A stretch of DNA of 64,000 nt from DATAWZ01 sp036266975 (lineage in GTDB: Bacteria; Actinomycetota; Thermoleophilia; Solirubrobacterales; Solirubrobacteraceae). Below, in pieces: positions 1 through 8,716 of the stretch. Made by a program: the position numbers and the translations under genes. Position 1 is the first letter of the stretch, and the number at the start of each line of letters is the position of its first letter. The stretch is from positions 1-64,000 of the forward strand of contig DATAWZ010000074.1 of assembly GCA_036266975.1 (NCBI GenBank), in the 5' to 3' direction. A model generated the notes under the pieces. It was not told the DNA's origin. It did no database searches and saw only the letters and a program-made list of their open reading frames with translations.

Positions 1-257
1 TCCGCGCAGCGTTGTGGCAACGCTGGGCGGGCACGGTTCTCCCATGGCGCAGCCACGGACAGCGGAACGAGGGACCACCGTTCCGGCGACCGGGGGGCCG
101 GCCGAGCCCTGGGTGGGGCGGCGGAGGTGCTGAGCGGGGCGCACCCGCGCGGCCCGTCGATCTCTGCGTCGGGGACCTGGTGAAGGGGGTCGCGCTCGAT
201 TGGGGGATCGGGCGCGATCCACCGGGCCCCGTCGCCCGCACGGGCGATAATCCCCGA

Positions 258-911
258 ATGGCCGAGGCGCAGCCGGTGCACACCGCTCGCGGCGGCGCGA
301 CCGAGGTGGAGCTCACCCGCGGCCAGCAGGTTGCCGCCCGGCGCGCGGCCGAGTCGCGGGCGACGATCCCGGACATCACGCTCGAGCTCCTCGTCGACCT
401 GGGCTCCGCGCTCGCGCGGGGCCTCGATCCCGACGACCTGCTGATCGCCGCCTGTGCGCGGGCGCTGCGCGAGCATCCGCGCCTGAACGCGACCTACCGT
501 GACGCGCGCGTGCTGTGCCACGAGCGAGTGAACATCGCCGTGGCGGTGGCGACCGACGACGGCGTGGCCCTGCCGACGCTGTTCGACGCCGACGCGCACG
601 ACCTCGGCGCGATCGCGGCCCGGCGGGCGGCGATCGCCGCCGGTGCCCGCGCCGGGTCGCTCGAGCCGCCGGCGTTCGCGGGGGGGACGTTCACCGTGCA
701 CGGGCCGAGCCTGTGCGCGGTCGATCGGGTGCGGGTGCTGGTCGAGCCCGGGCAGGTCGCCGTGCTCGCCGCCGGGGCCGTGCGCGAGCGTCCCGCGCCG
801 AGCGCCTGGTGCACGCTCACGGTCGACCGGCGCGCGCTGGACGCCGCCCAGGCCGGACGCTTCCTAGCCCGTGTCGGCGAGCTGCTCGACCAGCCCGCGC
901 TCCTGTCCTGA
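258..911 (+). CDS. 2-oxoacid dehydrogenase acyltransferase (E2) catalytic-domain protein, active-site His absent
   Basis: The 217-aa product aligns over its length with the catalytic domain of dihydrolipoamide acyltransferases: the family segment GGTFTI is present as GGTFTVHG, and the C-terminus TVDRRALDAAQAGRFL aligns with the usual DHRxxDG active-site block. The catalytic His is Arg and the following Gly is Ala, so transacylase activity by the known mechanism is unlikely. There is no lipoyl or E3-binding domain and no E1 or E3 gene in view. I chose the ATG at 258 because homology begins there; the frame is open further upstream (first in-frame start at 12). It could be a regulatory or structural paralogue, or a decaying gene. 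The fold assignment is fairly sure, the function is not. Confidence 0.7.
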   Translation: MAEAQPVHTARGGATEVELTRGQQVAARRAAESRATIPDITLELLVDLGSALARGLDPDDLLIAACARALREHPRLNATYRDARVLCHERVNIAVAVATDDGVALPTLFDADAHDLGAIAARRAAIAAGARAGSLEPPAFAGGTFTVHGPSLCAVDRVRVLVEPGQVAVLAAGAVRERPAPSAWCTLTVDRRALDAAQAGRFLARVGELLDQPALLS

Positions 912-917
912 GCGCGC

Positions 918-1871
918 TCAGACGGCGGCCAGCCGGCGCATCTCCGGTGCCACCTCGCGCGCGAGCGCCTCCATCGTCTGGCGGTCGCCCGGCGGGCGAG
1001 ACATCATCAGGAAGTCACCAACGCCTCGGCGGCGCATCGGCTCCAGGCGCTCGGCGAACATCTCCGGCGTCCCGACGATCGCGTCCTGGTTCCATATCGC
1101 CGCGGGGTCGGTGTTCATCCGCCGCGCGAGCTCGTTGGCCGCCTCGCGCGCCTCCTTCTCGCTCTCGCGCAGCACCGTCCGGACGACCAGACCGATGCGG
1201 ATCTCGGCGGGGTCGCGCCCGAAGTCCGCGCAGTGGCCGGCGAGCGCGGCGAGCTTGCGGTCGAAGTCCTCCTCGGGCATCAGGAACGTGTTCCAGCCGT
1301 CGCCCGACTCGGCGACGACGCGCAGCGTGCGCTTCTCCCCGGACCCGCCCACCCAGAGCGGGATCGTCGGCTGCAGCGGCCCCGGCTCGCACATCGCGTC
1401 GGTGAGCGTGAAGTGGGCTCCCTGGTAGTTGCTGCGCTCCTGACTCCAGAGCAACTTGAGGATCCGCGCCTGCTCGTCGAGCATGTCGAAGCGGATGCCC
1501 AGGCGCGGCATCGGGACCCCGTACTGCTCGTGCTCGAGGCCGTACCAGGCCGCGCCGATCCCGAGTTCGAGCCGCCCGCCCGAGATGTGGTCGATCGTGA
1601 CGGCCATGTTGGCGAGCACCGCCGGATGGCGGTAGGTCACGCCGGTGACGATGATCCCGCAGCGCAGGCGCTCGGTGTGCGCCGCCATCGCCGCGAGCAG
1701 GGTCATGCCCTCGAAGCAGGGGCCGGTGGGGTCGGCCTGGATCGGCATGAAGTGGTCGAAGACGGAGGCCCAGTCCAGCCCGACCTCCTCGGCGGACCGC
1801 CACAGCTCCAGGTAGCTCTCAAAGTCGGCGTTCTGCTGACCGGCGTGGATTCCGAAGCGCAAGTCGTTCAT
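918..1871 (-). CDS. LLM class (F420-dependent type) oxidoreductase
   Basis: A 317-aa luciferase-like TIM-barrel protein. Visible family blocks are the N-terminal GIHAGQQ strand, WASVFDHFMP, the HPAVLANMAVTIDHISGGR segment and GIGAAWYGLEHEQYG, followed by the WVGGSGEKRTLRVVAESGDG region near residue 190. Enzymes with this pattern in actinobacteria usually bind F420 or FMN and oxidise or reduce small organic substrates; the substrate cannot be read from sequence. The ATG at 1871 follows an AGGAG-like site on the minus strand. It is divergent from a second luciferase-like gene 70 bp away, so the two may share a promoter region. Confidence 0.85.
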   Translation of the reverse strand: MNDLRFGIHAGQQNADFESYLELWRSAEEVGLDWASVFDHFMPIQADPTGPCFEGMTLLAAMAAHTERLRCGIIVTGVTYRHPAVLANMAVTIDHISGGRLELGIGAAWYGLEHEQYGVPMPRLGIRFDMLDEQARILKLLWSQERSNYQGAHFTLTDAMCEPGPLQPTIPLWVGGSGEKRTLRVVAESGDGWNTFLMPEEDFDRKLAALAGHCADFGRDPAEIRIGLVVRTVLRESEKEAREAANELARRMNTDPAAIWNQDAIVGTPEMFAERLEPMRRRGVGDFLMMSRPPGDRQTMEALAREVAPEMRRLAAV

Positions 1872-1941
1872 AGGCTCCTCCGAGGGTGGCGCACGAAGTC
1901 GGCGAGCCGGGCCCCTCGCCTGTTCTCCTTATCCTGGCAGG

Positions 1942-2940
1942 GTGCGCGTCGGCGTTCTGGACCAGTCGCCCATCTCCGAGGGCTCGAACGGCTCGGAGGC
2001 GCTGCGCCACACGATCGACCTCGCGCGCCTGACCGATTCGCTCGGCTACGACCGCTATTGGGTGGCCGAGCACCACTCCACGCCGATGCTCGCCGGTCCG
2101 AGCCCGGAGGCACTGATCGGGCCGATCGCCGCCGCCACCGAGCACCTGCGCGTGGGTAGCGGTGGGGTCATGCTGCCGCACTACAGCCCGCTGAAGGTGG
2201 CCGAGACGTTCAGCGTGCTCGCGGGGCTGTTCCCGGGGCGGATCGATCTGGGCCTCGGCCGGGCGCTCGGCACCGATCCGCTCGCCGGCTTCGCGCTGCA
2301 GCGCGACCGCCGCCAGGCGGCGCCCGACGACTTTCCCCAGCAGCTCGCCGAGCTGCTCGCCTACCTCGACGACAACCTGCCCGCCGAGCACCCGTTCGCG
2401 CGCCTGGCGCCGCTGCTGCCCGGGCGTCCGGAGCGGCCCGCGCCGTGGCTGCTGGGCTCCTCGCCGCAGAGCGGGATCTGGGCCGCCGAGCTCGGGCTGC
2501 CGTACGCGTACGCGGACTTCATCAACCCCGGCGGTGCCGAGATCGCCGCGCGCTACCGCGAGCGCTGCCAGGGCGACGCGTACGTCGCCGTCTGCGCGTG
2601 GGTCATCTGCGCCGACAGCGATGAGGAGGCGCAGCGCATCGCCTCCAGCGCGCGCATGGCCCGAGCCCTGCTGCATCGGGGTCAGCTCATTCCCGTGCCC
2701 ACCCCCGAGCGCGCGCTGCCCTTCCTGGAGGAGCACGGTCGCGGGGGCGGCGTGGGCCGGCGGGGGATCGTCGGCTCGCCCGAGCGGGTGCGCGAGGGGC
2801 TGGACGCGCTCGCCGCCGAGTACGGCGCCGATGAGCTGTTGATCGTGACGATCACCTTCGACCACGGGGCGCGCCGGCGCTCGTACGAGCTGCTCGCCGA
2901 GGCCTTCGCGCTGCGTCCGGCGGCCGCCGGCTCGGCCTGA
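1942..2940 (+). CDS. LLM class flavin-dependent oxidoreductase (MsnO8-like)
   Basis: A 332-aa bacterial-luciferase-family protein of the group that starts with VGVLDQSPISEG. Further blocks are RYWVAEHHSTPMLAG, VGSGGVMLPHYSPLKVAE and GRIDLGLGRALGTDP, with LLGSSPQSGIWAAELGLPYA near residue 180. Members typically use FMN and act on small hydrophobic molecules; specificity is unknown. The start is GTG at 1942, directly before the conserved N-terminus. It is divergent from the other luciferase-like gene upstream and its TGA abuts the stop of the convergent gene that follows. Confidence 0.85.
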   Translation: MRVGVLDQSPISEGSNGSEALRHTIDLARLTDSLGYDRYWVAEHHSTPMLAGPSPEALIGPIAAATEHLRVGSGGVMLPHYSPLKVAETFSVLAGLFPGRIDLGLGRALGTDPLAGFALQRDRRQAAPDDFPQQLAELLAYLDDNLPAEHPFARLAPLLPGRPERPAPWLLGSSPQSGIWAAELGLPYAYADFINPGGAEIAARYRERCQGDAYVAVCAWVICADSDEEAQRIASSARMARALLHRGQLIPVPTPERALPFLEEHGRGGGVGRRGIVGSPERVREGLDALAAEYGADELLIVTITFDHGARRRSYELLAEAFALRPAAAGSA

Positions 2941-3402
2941 TCAGTCCGTTCGCGCTCCCGCCTGCGCGAGCGCGGCCAGCCACAGCTCGCGCCAGAGCAG
3001 CTGCTGGGCGCGGCGGTTGCCGGTGATCCGCCGGTACTGGCGGTCGGTCATCTCCGGTGGCCGGGGGACGAGCCGCAGTGCCCGGTGGCGCTCGGCCAGC
3101 GGCTCGGCGGCCGCCGCCTCGCGGGCGTTGCGGGGGTGAAAGCCGTGCAGCAGATGCACGCGGCCTTCGAGCTGGAGGCGAAATCCGTTCGAGCCCTGGC
3201 GGTCGGTACGAACCTCGCCGATCGCGGCGCGCTCGGTGGCATCCTCGTCGTGGAGCGCGACCTCGCCGTCGTGCAGCTCGAGCACCCACAGCCGTGCAGG
3301 CGCCAGCCGGCGCTCGCGCTCGACGACGAGCCCGGCCAGGCGCCCGTCCTGCTCGCCGGTGAGCGCGGCCAGCCGGTCCGGGGCGATGTCCCAGGGGGTC
3401 AC
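2941..3402 (-). CDS. hypothetical protein
   Basis: A 153-aa charged, soluble-looking protein that I do not recognise. It starts at GTG 3402 and ends base-to-base against the stop of the convergent luciferase-like gene. It contains a strand-rich middle (LWVLELHDGEVALHDED, then GRVHLLHGFHP) and an Arg/Leu-rich helical C-terminus around RITGNRRAQQLLWRELW. There is no signal peptide, membrane segment or metal motif. Codon composition matches its neighbours, which supports a real gene, but no family function can be given. Confidence 0.55.
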   Translation of the reverse strand: MTPWDIAPDRLAALTGEQDGRLAGLVVERERRLAPARLWVLELHDGEVALHDEDATERAAIGEVRTDRQGSNGFRLQLEGRVHLLHGFHPRNAREAAAAEPLAERHRALRLVPRPPEMTDRQYRRITGNRRAQQLLWRELWLAALAQAGARTD

Positions 3403-3437
3403 CGCCCCGTACTAGCACGCCGGCTGAGCGGGCGTCC

Positions 3438-5144
3438 TCAGGCGGTCACGTCGGGCGCCAGACGCTCGAGCTCGCCGCGCATCTTCTCGTCGTGGCGCTC
3501 GGCGTCGGCGCGTGCCGCTCGCGGGCTCCAGCGCCCACGCATCATCGCGATGAACGGCAGGAACGCCACCTGGCAGACGACCGCGACCCAGAACCAGTGC
3601 TGCCACTGGTGTGGGGCGCTGCCCGACGCGTGCTGGACCTTGGCGATCGTCCCCGCCAGGGGCGTGGCCTTGGCCTCCAGCGCGGCGCCGGCCGCCTTCA
3701 GATGCGCGGCGTGTGTGGCCAGCGCGGTCTGCTGAGCGAGCAGCTGCGCGTGCGTGAGGGTCGCGGCGTGGGCCTGCAGCGCGGCGCCCGCTCCCTTCAG
3801 GTGCGCGGCCTGGGCGGCGAGGCGCGCCTTGGTGGTGGCCAGCGAGGTGACGACCGGGCCGTCCTTGACGAGCGTGTTCATGCTCGAGATGACGTGTGGC
3901 AGCACCAGGTAGGTGGCGAACACGACCATCCGGATGATCCAGCCCCACACGGCCAGGCCGACGGCGGTGAGCGATGGGTGCAGGTCCTCCACGGTCTCGG
4001 TGAAGCTCGCCATCCACGGGGCGTAGGCGATCGCCTGGAAGGCCGACAGCGGGATGATGATCGCTTGGAAGGTGCCGTAGCTGGTGTGCGGGTGGGTGAA
4101 CGTGTGCAGGAACAGGATCGTCATGACGATCGTCCCCACGGCGCCGATGACCATGAACGGCTTGCGCACCGCGAGTCGGTCCGAGAGCAGCCCCACGGCG
4201 ACCAGCGTGATCGCGTCGATCCCCCAGTACCAGCTCCCCAGCCCGTTGGCGCGGCCGGGAGAGTAGTCGAACAGCGTGCCGAACAGCACGACGATGAACG
4301 TCACCATCGTGAAGTAGATGACCAGGAAGATCGAGATGCCCAGCGCCGAGCCGAGCACTCGCGGCCGCCCGACATGGCGGAAGGCCGAGCCGCCCTGCTC
4401 GTGGCGGACGTCGCCTCGGCGGGCGTGCAGCTCGATCAGCGCACGGTCGCGCAGCGTGACCATCGTCTGATCGCGCAGCTTGGGCGAGAGCTCGCGCAGG
4501 CCGAGCAGGGCGATCGCGAAGACGATCACGCTGACGATCCCGCAGATGACGAACTGGCTCTGCCAGGTGTGGTAGGTCGACAGGCTGTGGTTGGCCACGA
4601 CCGTGACGATCAGCGAGCCGACCACCGGCCCGAGGGTCCAGAAGCCCATCGCCGACGCGCGCCCGAGCTGTGGGGAGAAGTCGCGCACGAGCGCCGGTGT
4701 GGCGACGAGCACGATGCCCTCGACGAACCCGAGCATGCAGAAGAAGACCGAGAAGGACCACTCGCTGCGTGAGAGCGGGATCGCCACCAGCGTGAGCAGG
4801 GCGGTCACTCCGAGCCCATAGGCGACGAGGTTGGCCCGCCCCCAACGGTCGGCCAGGCCGGCGAAGATCGACGCGCACGCGCCGATCGCGTTGGCGATGC
4901 CGAGCATCGTCACGAAGAACAGGAACGACATGTTGAGCTTGGCCAGCACGATCGTGCTCACCGAGCTGACGACGTACAGCTGGTAGTAGAGGCAGACGGT
5001 GGCGACGACGATGATCGCCAGGTAGGCGTAGCGCGCGCGGCTGGTCGGGTAACGCGCCAGCTGGCGCTTGAACAGTGCCTGCGTCGAGACTCCGGGGAGG
5101 TGCAGCCCGGGGCGTGGAGCCGCGGGGGCGGAGTGGCTGGACAT
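3438..5144 (-). CDS. MFS transporter with a long Ala-rich loop before the last helix
   Basis: A 568-aa major facilitator superfamily permease with about 12 predicted membrane segments. The motif between TM2 and TM3 is FAGLADRWGRANLV (residues 95-108). The start is the ATG at 5144, because AAGGAG lies 7 nt upstream of it; an in-frame ATG at 5171 lacks such a site. Residues about 418-512, between the last two helices, form an Ala-rich helical stretch in which a unit like HAAHLKAAGAALEAKATPL occurs twice. This loop is not standard for the family and would face outside the cytoplasm if the topology is normal. The substrate is unknown. The gene is divergent from the acyltransferase gene across a region with phased repeats. 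Confidence 0.85.
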   Translation of the reverse strand: MSSHSAPAAPRPGLHLPGVSTQALFKRQLARYPTSRARYAYLAIIVVATVCLYYQLYVVSSVSTIVLAKLNMSFLFFVTMLGIANAIGACASIFAGLADRWGRANLVAYGLGVTALLTLVAIPLSRSEWSFSVFFCMLGFVEGIVLVATPALVRDFSPQLGRASAMGFWTLGPVVGSLIVTVVANHSLSTYHTWQSQFVICGIVSVIVFAIALLGLRELSPKLRDQTMVTLRDRALIELHARRGDVRHEQGGSAFRHVGRPRVLGSALGISIFLVIYFTMVTFIVVLFGTLFDYSPGRANGLGSWYWGIDAITLVAVGLLSDRLAVRKPFMVIGAVGTIVMTILFLHTFTHPHTSYGTFQAIIIPLSAFQAIAYAPWMASFTETVEDLHPSLTAVGLAVWGWIIRMVVFATYLVLPHVISSMNTLVKDGPVVTSLATTKARLAAQAAHLKGAGAALQAHAATLTHAQLLAQQTALATHAAHLKAAGAALEAKATPLAGTIAKVQHASGSAPHQWQHWFWVAVVCQVAFLPFIAMMRGRWSPRAARADAERHDEKMRGELERLAPDVTA

Positions 5145-5302
5145 GAGGCTCCTTTCTCGTCCCGCCCTCATCCGTGGGGGCGTTCAGAGAGGGTAACCCC
5201 GGTTCGTTTCAAATGTTACGACCGTGGGTCGAACATCCGTCCACCCCGAGGTTAGGGCGGCGCGCGGGCCCGTCGGCCCAGGCCCGCGCGCGCCTGCCAT
5301 AC

Positions 5303-5344
5303 GTTAGCAACGTATTAGCTGAAGTTAGTAACGCGTTAGCAACG
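5303..5344. promoter_or_regulatory. three phased GTTAGYAACG direct repeats (candidate operator)
   Basis: The decamer GTTAGCAACG or GTTAGTAACG occurs at 5303-5312, 5324-5333 and 5335-5344, with a related GTATTAGC at 5312. Starts are 21 and 11 bp apart, close to two and one helical turns, so all copies lie on the same DNA face. The array sits in the divergent gap between the MFS gene and the acyltransferase gene, ending about 24 bp before the latter. It looks like a cooperative binding site for a regulator that is not evident nearby. Confidence 0.5.
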
Positions 5345-5367
5345 GGCAGCTACCGTCGCGGTCTTCC

Positions 5368-6615
5368 TTGCTCCGCCCTGCCGCTCTGCACCCGCCTCGC
5401 CCGCCTACCGGCGCCTCCTCCCGCTCGGGCGGGAGGCTGCCCGAGCTCGACGCGCTCCGCGGCCTGGCGGCGATCAGCGTGATGCTCTACCACACGAGCC
5501 TGATCTCGCCTGTGATCGGTTCGAACCAGGGGCCGGGGGATTTGTTGCGCACCCTCGAGCACTCCCCGCTGGCGATCATCTATGCGGGCTCGCAGTCGGT
5601 GATCCTCTTCTTCGTGCTCAGTGGCTTCGTCCTGTCGCTGCCGTTCGAGCGTGCCGACCGGGAGGGACGGCTCGGATACCGCGCCTTCTTGGCCAGCCGG
5701 CTCTGCCGCCTGTACCTGCCCTACGCCACGGCGGTCCTGCTCGCGGTCCCGCTCGTCGCCGCCTGGCACGGGCACGACGTGGCCGCACTGGGCGGGTGGT
5801 TCAACGGGCAGTGGAAGCTGGTCCCCACCGGATCGCTGCTCGTCTCGCACGCCGAGATGCTCGGCGACTTCCCGGCCAACGCGCTGGATCCCGTCCTGTG
5901 GTCGCTCGTGCACGAGATGCGCATCTCGCTCGTGTTCCCGCTGCTGCTGCTGCTCGCGCGCGGCCGCGGCGTGCTGCTCACCGGGGCGCTGTGCGCGGGG
6001 CTGCTCATCGGCGGCTTCGAGTTCCAGCAGCTGTACCGCCAGATCGGGATGGACTCCTATGGCAGCACCATCGCCTACGCGTCGGCATTCGTGCTGGGGA
6101 TCGCGCTCGCGCGCCGTCGCGTGGCGATACGCGCTGGATTCGAGCGCGCGCCAACCTTGGTGCGGATTCTGGCCCTGGTCGTTGGGGTGCTGCTGTTCAC
6201 GTTTTCGCTGTGGGTCGTGCCCACGCCGCTGACCGGCATCTGGGCCGAGGCGCTGCAGACGGGGACGGCGATGCTCGGCGCGGGGCTGCTGATCGTCGTC
6301 GCCCAGGGTTCGCGCCGTGCCCGGCGAGTGCTCGGCGTGGCGCCCTTACAACTCGCCGGGCGGTTGTCGTACAGCCTGTATCTGGTGCATGGCCTGGTGC
6401 TGCTCGCGCTCGCGCACCTGCTGTGGGGCCACCTCCCGGGCGCGCTGGTCATCGCGATGGTCTGGTCGGGAGCATTCCTCGCCGCGGCGGCGCTGCGCGC
6501 CTGCGTCGAGCTCCCCGCTCAGCGCGCCGGCCGGAAGCTGGCCGCCCTGGTGCAGCGGCCGCTGCCGTGGCCGGGGCCGCGGCCACGCCTCAGCCTCCGC
6601 GTACCGCCTTCCTGA
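5368..6615 (+). CDS. acyltransferase family 3 (OafA/YrhL-like) membrane protein
   Basis: A 415-aa multi-pass membrane protein. The family signature begins with ELDALRGLAAISVMLYH (residues about 27-43), containing the conserved Arg and His of acyltransferase-3 enzymes. Later blocks include FFVLSGFVLSLPF, FLASRLCRLYLPY and WSLVHEMRISLVFPLLL. Such proteins move acetyl or other acyl groups onto cell-surface sugars, peptidoglycan or lipids. The start is uncertain: TTG at 5368 is the first in-frame start after the phased repeats. The last 26 bp overlap tail-to-tail with the small CsbD-like gene on the other strand. Confidence 0.85.
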   Translation: MLRPAALHPPRPPTGASSRSGGRLPELDALRGLAAISVMLYHTSLISPVIGSNQGPGDLLRTLEHSPLAIIYAGSQSVILFFVLSGFVLSLPFERADREGRLGYRAFLASRLCRLYLPYATAVLLAVPLVAAWHGHDVAALGGWFNGQWKLVPTGSLLVSHAEMLGDFPANALDPVLWSLVHEMRISLVFPLLLLLARGRGVLLTGALCAGLLIGGFEFQQLYRQIGMDSYGSTIAYASAFVLGIALARRRVAIRAGFERAPTLVRILALVVGVLLFTFSLWVVPTPLTGIWAEALQTGTAMLGAGLLIVVAQGSRRARRVLGVAPLQLAGRLSYSLYLVHGLVLLALAHLLWGHLPGALVIAMVWSGAFLAAAALRACVELPAQRAGRKLAALVQRPLPWPGPRPRLSLRVPPS

Positions 6616-6763
6616 CCTTGTCGGCGGCGTCGTCGATCTTGTCCTTGACCGAGGACGTGGCGCGGTCGACCTTGCCCTCGCGACGCAGCCGCTCGTCGTC
6701 GGTCAGCGCACCCGCGGCCTCCTTGGCACGGCCCTTGGCCTCGTCGATCTTCGAGTCGGTCAT
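6590..6763 (-). CDS. CsbD-like small stress protein
   Basis: A 57-aa highly charged protein beginning MTDSKIDEAKGRAKEAAGAL and continuing with LTDDERLRREGKVD and VKDKIDDAADKV. This is the pattern of the CsbD family, short helical proteins induced by general stress in many bacteria (biochemical role unknown). The ATG at 6763 has AAGGAGG 7 nt upstream, one of the strongest ribosome binding sites in the window. The 3' end overlaps the end of the convergent acyltransferase gene. It is short enough to be missed by length-filtered gene calling. Confidence 0.85.
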   Translation of the reverse strand: MTDSKIDEAKGRAKEAAGALTDDERLRREGKVDRATSSVKDKIDDAADKVRKAVRGG

Positions 6764-6841
6764 CGGTGTCCTCCTTGTTCGGGTTGGCCATTAACCGCTG
6801 CCCGTCGGCGTGGGCGGGCAAACGGCCCTACGCTTACGCCC

Positions 6842-8245
6842 GTGACCGTCCCGACCGTCGCCGAGATCCTCGCTGGCCGTGCCGGCGAGGAGATGGCCCT
6901 CAACGACCGCTACCTGAACCCCCAACTCGGGCGCATCGTGCGCACGCTCGGCTTCGACCGCCGGTGGGTGCGCGGCGAGGGGGCCCACCTGATCGACGCC
7001 GACGGCCAGCGCTACCTGGACCTGCTGTGCGGCTACGGGGTGTTCGCGATCGGCCGCGGCCACCCGGAGGTGCAGGAGGCGATCCACGCGACGCTGAGCG
7101 CGCGCACCGCCAACCTGCCCCAGCTCGGGGTTACGTTGCTGACCGGGGTGCTCGCCGAGCAACTGGTCCAGCGCGCGCCGGCGCGCCTGGAGGCGATGGT
7201 GACCGCCAACAGCGGCACCGAGGCCGTCGAGGGGGCGATCAAGCTCGCCCGCGCCGCGACCGGGCGCCCGCGCGTGCTGTTCGCCGAGCACGCCTTCCAC
7301 GGGCTCACGCTCGGGTCGCTGTCGATCAACGGGTGCGAGGAGTTCCGCAAGGGCTTCGGCCCGCTGCTGCCGGGGTGCGTCGCGGTGCCGTGGGGCGATC
7401 TGGGGGCGATCGAGCGCGAGCTCGGCGCGGGCGACGTCGCCGCCGTCGTGCTCGAGCCGATCCAGGGCAAGGGCGTGCACCTGGCGCCGGCGGGCTACCT
7501 GCTCGGCGTGCAGGAGCGCTGCCGCGCGGCGGGGACGCTGTTCGTGTGCGACGAGGTGCAGACCGGCCTGGGGCGCACCGGCCGCTTCTTCGCGCTCGAG
7601 CACTCGGCGATCGAGCCCGACCTGGTCTGCGTGGCCAAGACGCTCTCAGGCGGTGCGGTTCCGGTCGGCGCGGTGCTCGTCTCGCGCGCCGTGATGTCGG
7701 CCGTGTTCGACGGCATGGAGCGCGGCGTGCGCCACGGATCGACCTTCGGCGGGAACGACCTCGCGGCCGCCGCGGGCCTCGCGACCCTGCGAGTGATCGA
7801 GCGCGAGGGGCTCGTCGAACGCGCGGCGCGGATGGGCGAGCTGCTGCTCTCCCTCACGCGGCCGCTGGTCGACCGCTACGAGACCGTGCGCGAGGTTCGC
7901 GGCGAGGGACTGATGTGGGCGATCGAGTTCGGCCCGCCGCGCGGCGCCGTGGGGCGCTCGCTGTTCGCCGCGGTCGAGCGCGGCCAGCCCGGGCTGTTCG
8001 CCCAGCTCATCACCGTGCCGCTCTTCCACGACCACCGCGTCCTCTGTCAGGTTGCCGGCCACCGGATGAACGTCGTCAAGGCGTTGCCCGCGCTCGTCGT
8101 CGAGGAGTCGGAGATCCGCCGTTTCGCCGCCGCGCTCGAAGAGGTCGTGGCCGGCGCCGAGCGCGTGCCGCGCGCCTACACGCGCTTCGGCTGGCGGATG
8201 GCGCGCCAGGCCTCGCGCGCGCGCCGCTCCCCGGCCCGCAGGTGA
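6842..8245 (+). CDS. class III (PLP-dependent) aminotransferase
   Basis: A 467-aa fold-type I aminotransferase of the acetylornithine/ornithine/GABA group. The N-terminal part has LIDADGQRYLDLLCGYGVFAIG, the cofactor-binding part NSGTEAVEGAIKLARAATGR, then CDEVQTGLGRTGRFF with Asp237, and VAKTLSGG where Lys266 is the expected Schiff-base lysine. Length is normal. The acceptor and donor cannot be fixed from sequence; a diamine or omega-amino acid is likely. The start is GTG 6842. The gene overlaps the AraC-type regulator gene by 4 bp (GTGA), so they are probably co-transcribed. Confidence 0.88.
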   Translation: MTVPTVAEILAGRAGEEMALNDRYLNPQLGRIVRTLGFDRRWVRGEGAHLIDADGQRYLDLLCGYGVFAIGRGHPEVQEAIHATLSARTANLPQLGVTLLTGVLAEQLVQRAPARLEAMVTANSGTEAVEGAIKLARAATGRPRVLFAEHAFHGLTLGSLSINGCEEFRKGFGPLLPGCVAVPWGDLGAIERELGAGDVAAVVLEPIQGKGVHLAPAGYLLGVQERCRAAGTLFVCDEVQTGLGRTGRFFALEHSAIEPDLVCVAKTLSGGAVPVGAVLVSRAVMSAVFDGMERGVRHGSTFGGNDLAAAAGLATLRVIEREGLVERAARMGELLLSLTRPLVDRYETVREVRGEGLMWAIEFGPPRGAVGRSLFAAVERGQPGLFAQLITVPLFHDHRVLCQVAGHRMNVVKALPALVVEESEIRRFAAALEEVVAGAERVPRAYTRFGWRMARQASRARRSPARR

Positions 8246-8679
8246 GCGTCTTCGTGCCTTCGGCCCGGCACCTGCTGCGGGCCAAGGACCTCGCCGACGC
8301 GCGCTACTTCGAGTCGCTCAGCGTCGCCGACCTCGCGGCGGCGGCGGGCCTGTCGCCCGCGCACTTCAGTCGCGAGTTCCGCCGGGCGTTCGGCGAGTCA
8401 CCGCACCAGTACCTGCTCACCCGCCGGCTCGAGCGCGCCGCCGCGCTGCTGCGCAACACCGACCATTCCGTGGCCGAGGTCTGCCTGAGCGTCGGGCTGA
8501 CCTCGGTGGGCTCGTTCACGACGAGCTTCTCGAGGATGTTCGGCATATCGCCCACCGCCTACCGCGCTCGGTACCCACCGGCGATCAGCCAGGCGCTGAT
8601 CCCCACTTGTGTCTGGCGCCGCTACGCGCGGCCCCAACACCGCACGTTTCGAGAAGACAGGGCGCAGGGCCAGCTCTAG
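8242..8679 (+). CDS. AraC-family DNA-binding protein (HTH only)
   Basis: A 145-aa protein consisting almost only of the double helix-turn-helix of AraC/XylS regulators: FESLSVADLAAAAGLSPAHF for the first, and SVAEVCLSVGLTSVGSFTTS plus FGISPTAYR for the second. No ligand-binding domain is present. The GTG start at 8242 overlaps the aminotransferase stop. A VOC protein gene follows 37 bp downstream; AraC plus VOC pairs are common in actinobacteria, so this protein probably controls that gene, possibly sensing an electrophile or drug indirectly. The Arg-rich C-terminal tail after the HTH has no assigned role. Confidence 0.85.
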   Translation: MSVFVPSARHLLRAKDLADARYFESLSVADLAAAAGLSPAHFSREFRRAFGESPHQYLLTRRLERAAALLRNTDHSVAEVCLSVGLTSVGSFTTSFSRMFGISPTAYRARYPPAISQALIPTCVWRRYARPQHRTFREDRAQGQL

Positions 8680-8716
8680 CCTCGACTCCGGTACCCGAAC
8701 CGCAACGGAGAAAGGA

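Noticed and set aside
1..257. Extension of the first gene to the start at 12
   Set aside because: The added 82 residues are Gly/Arg/Pro-rich without similarity to E2 proteins, so it is probably untranslated sequence.
5174..5482. Possible small gene in front of the acyltransferase
   Set aside because: It would span the phased repeats, has no ribosome binding site and has unlikely composition.
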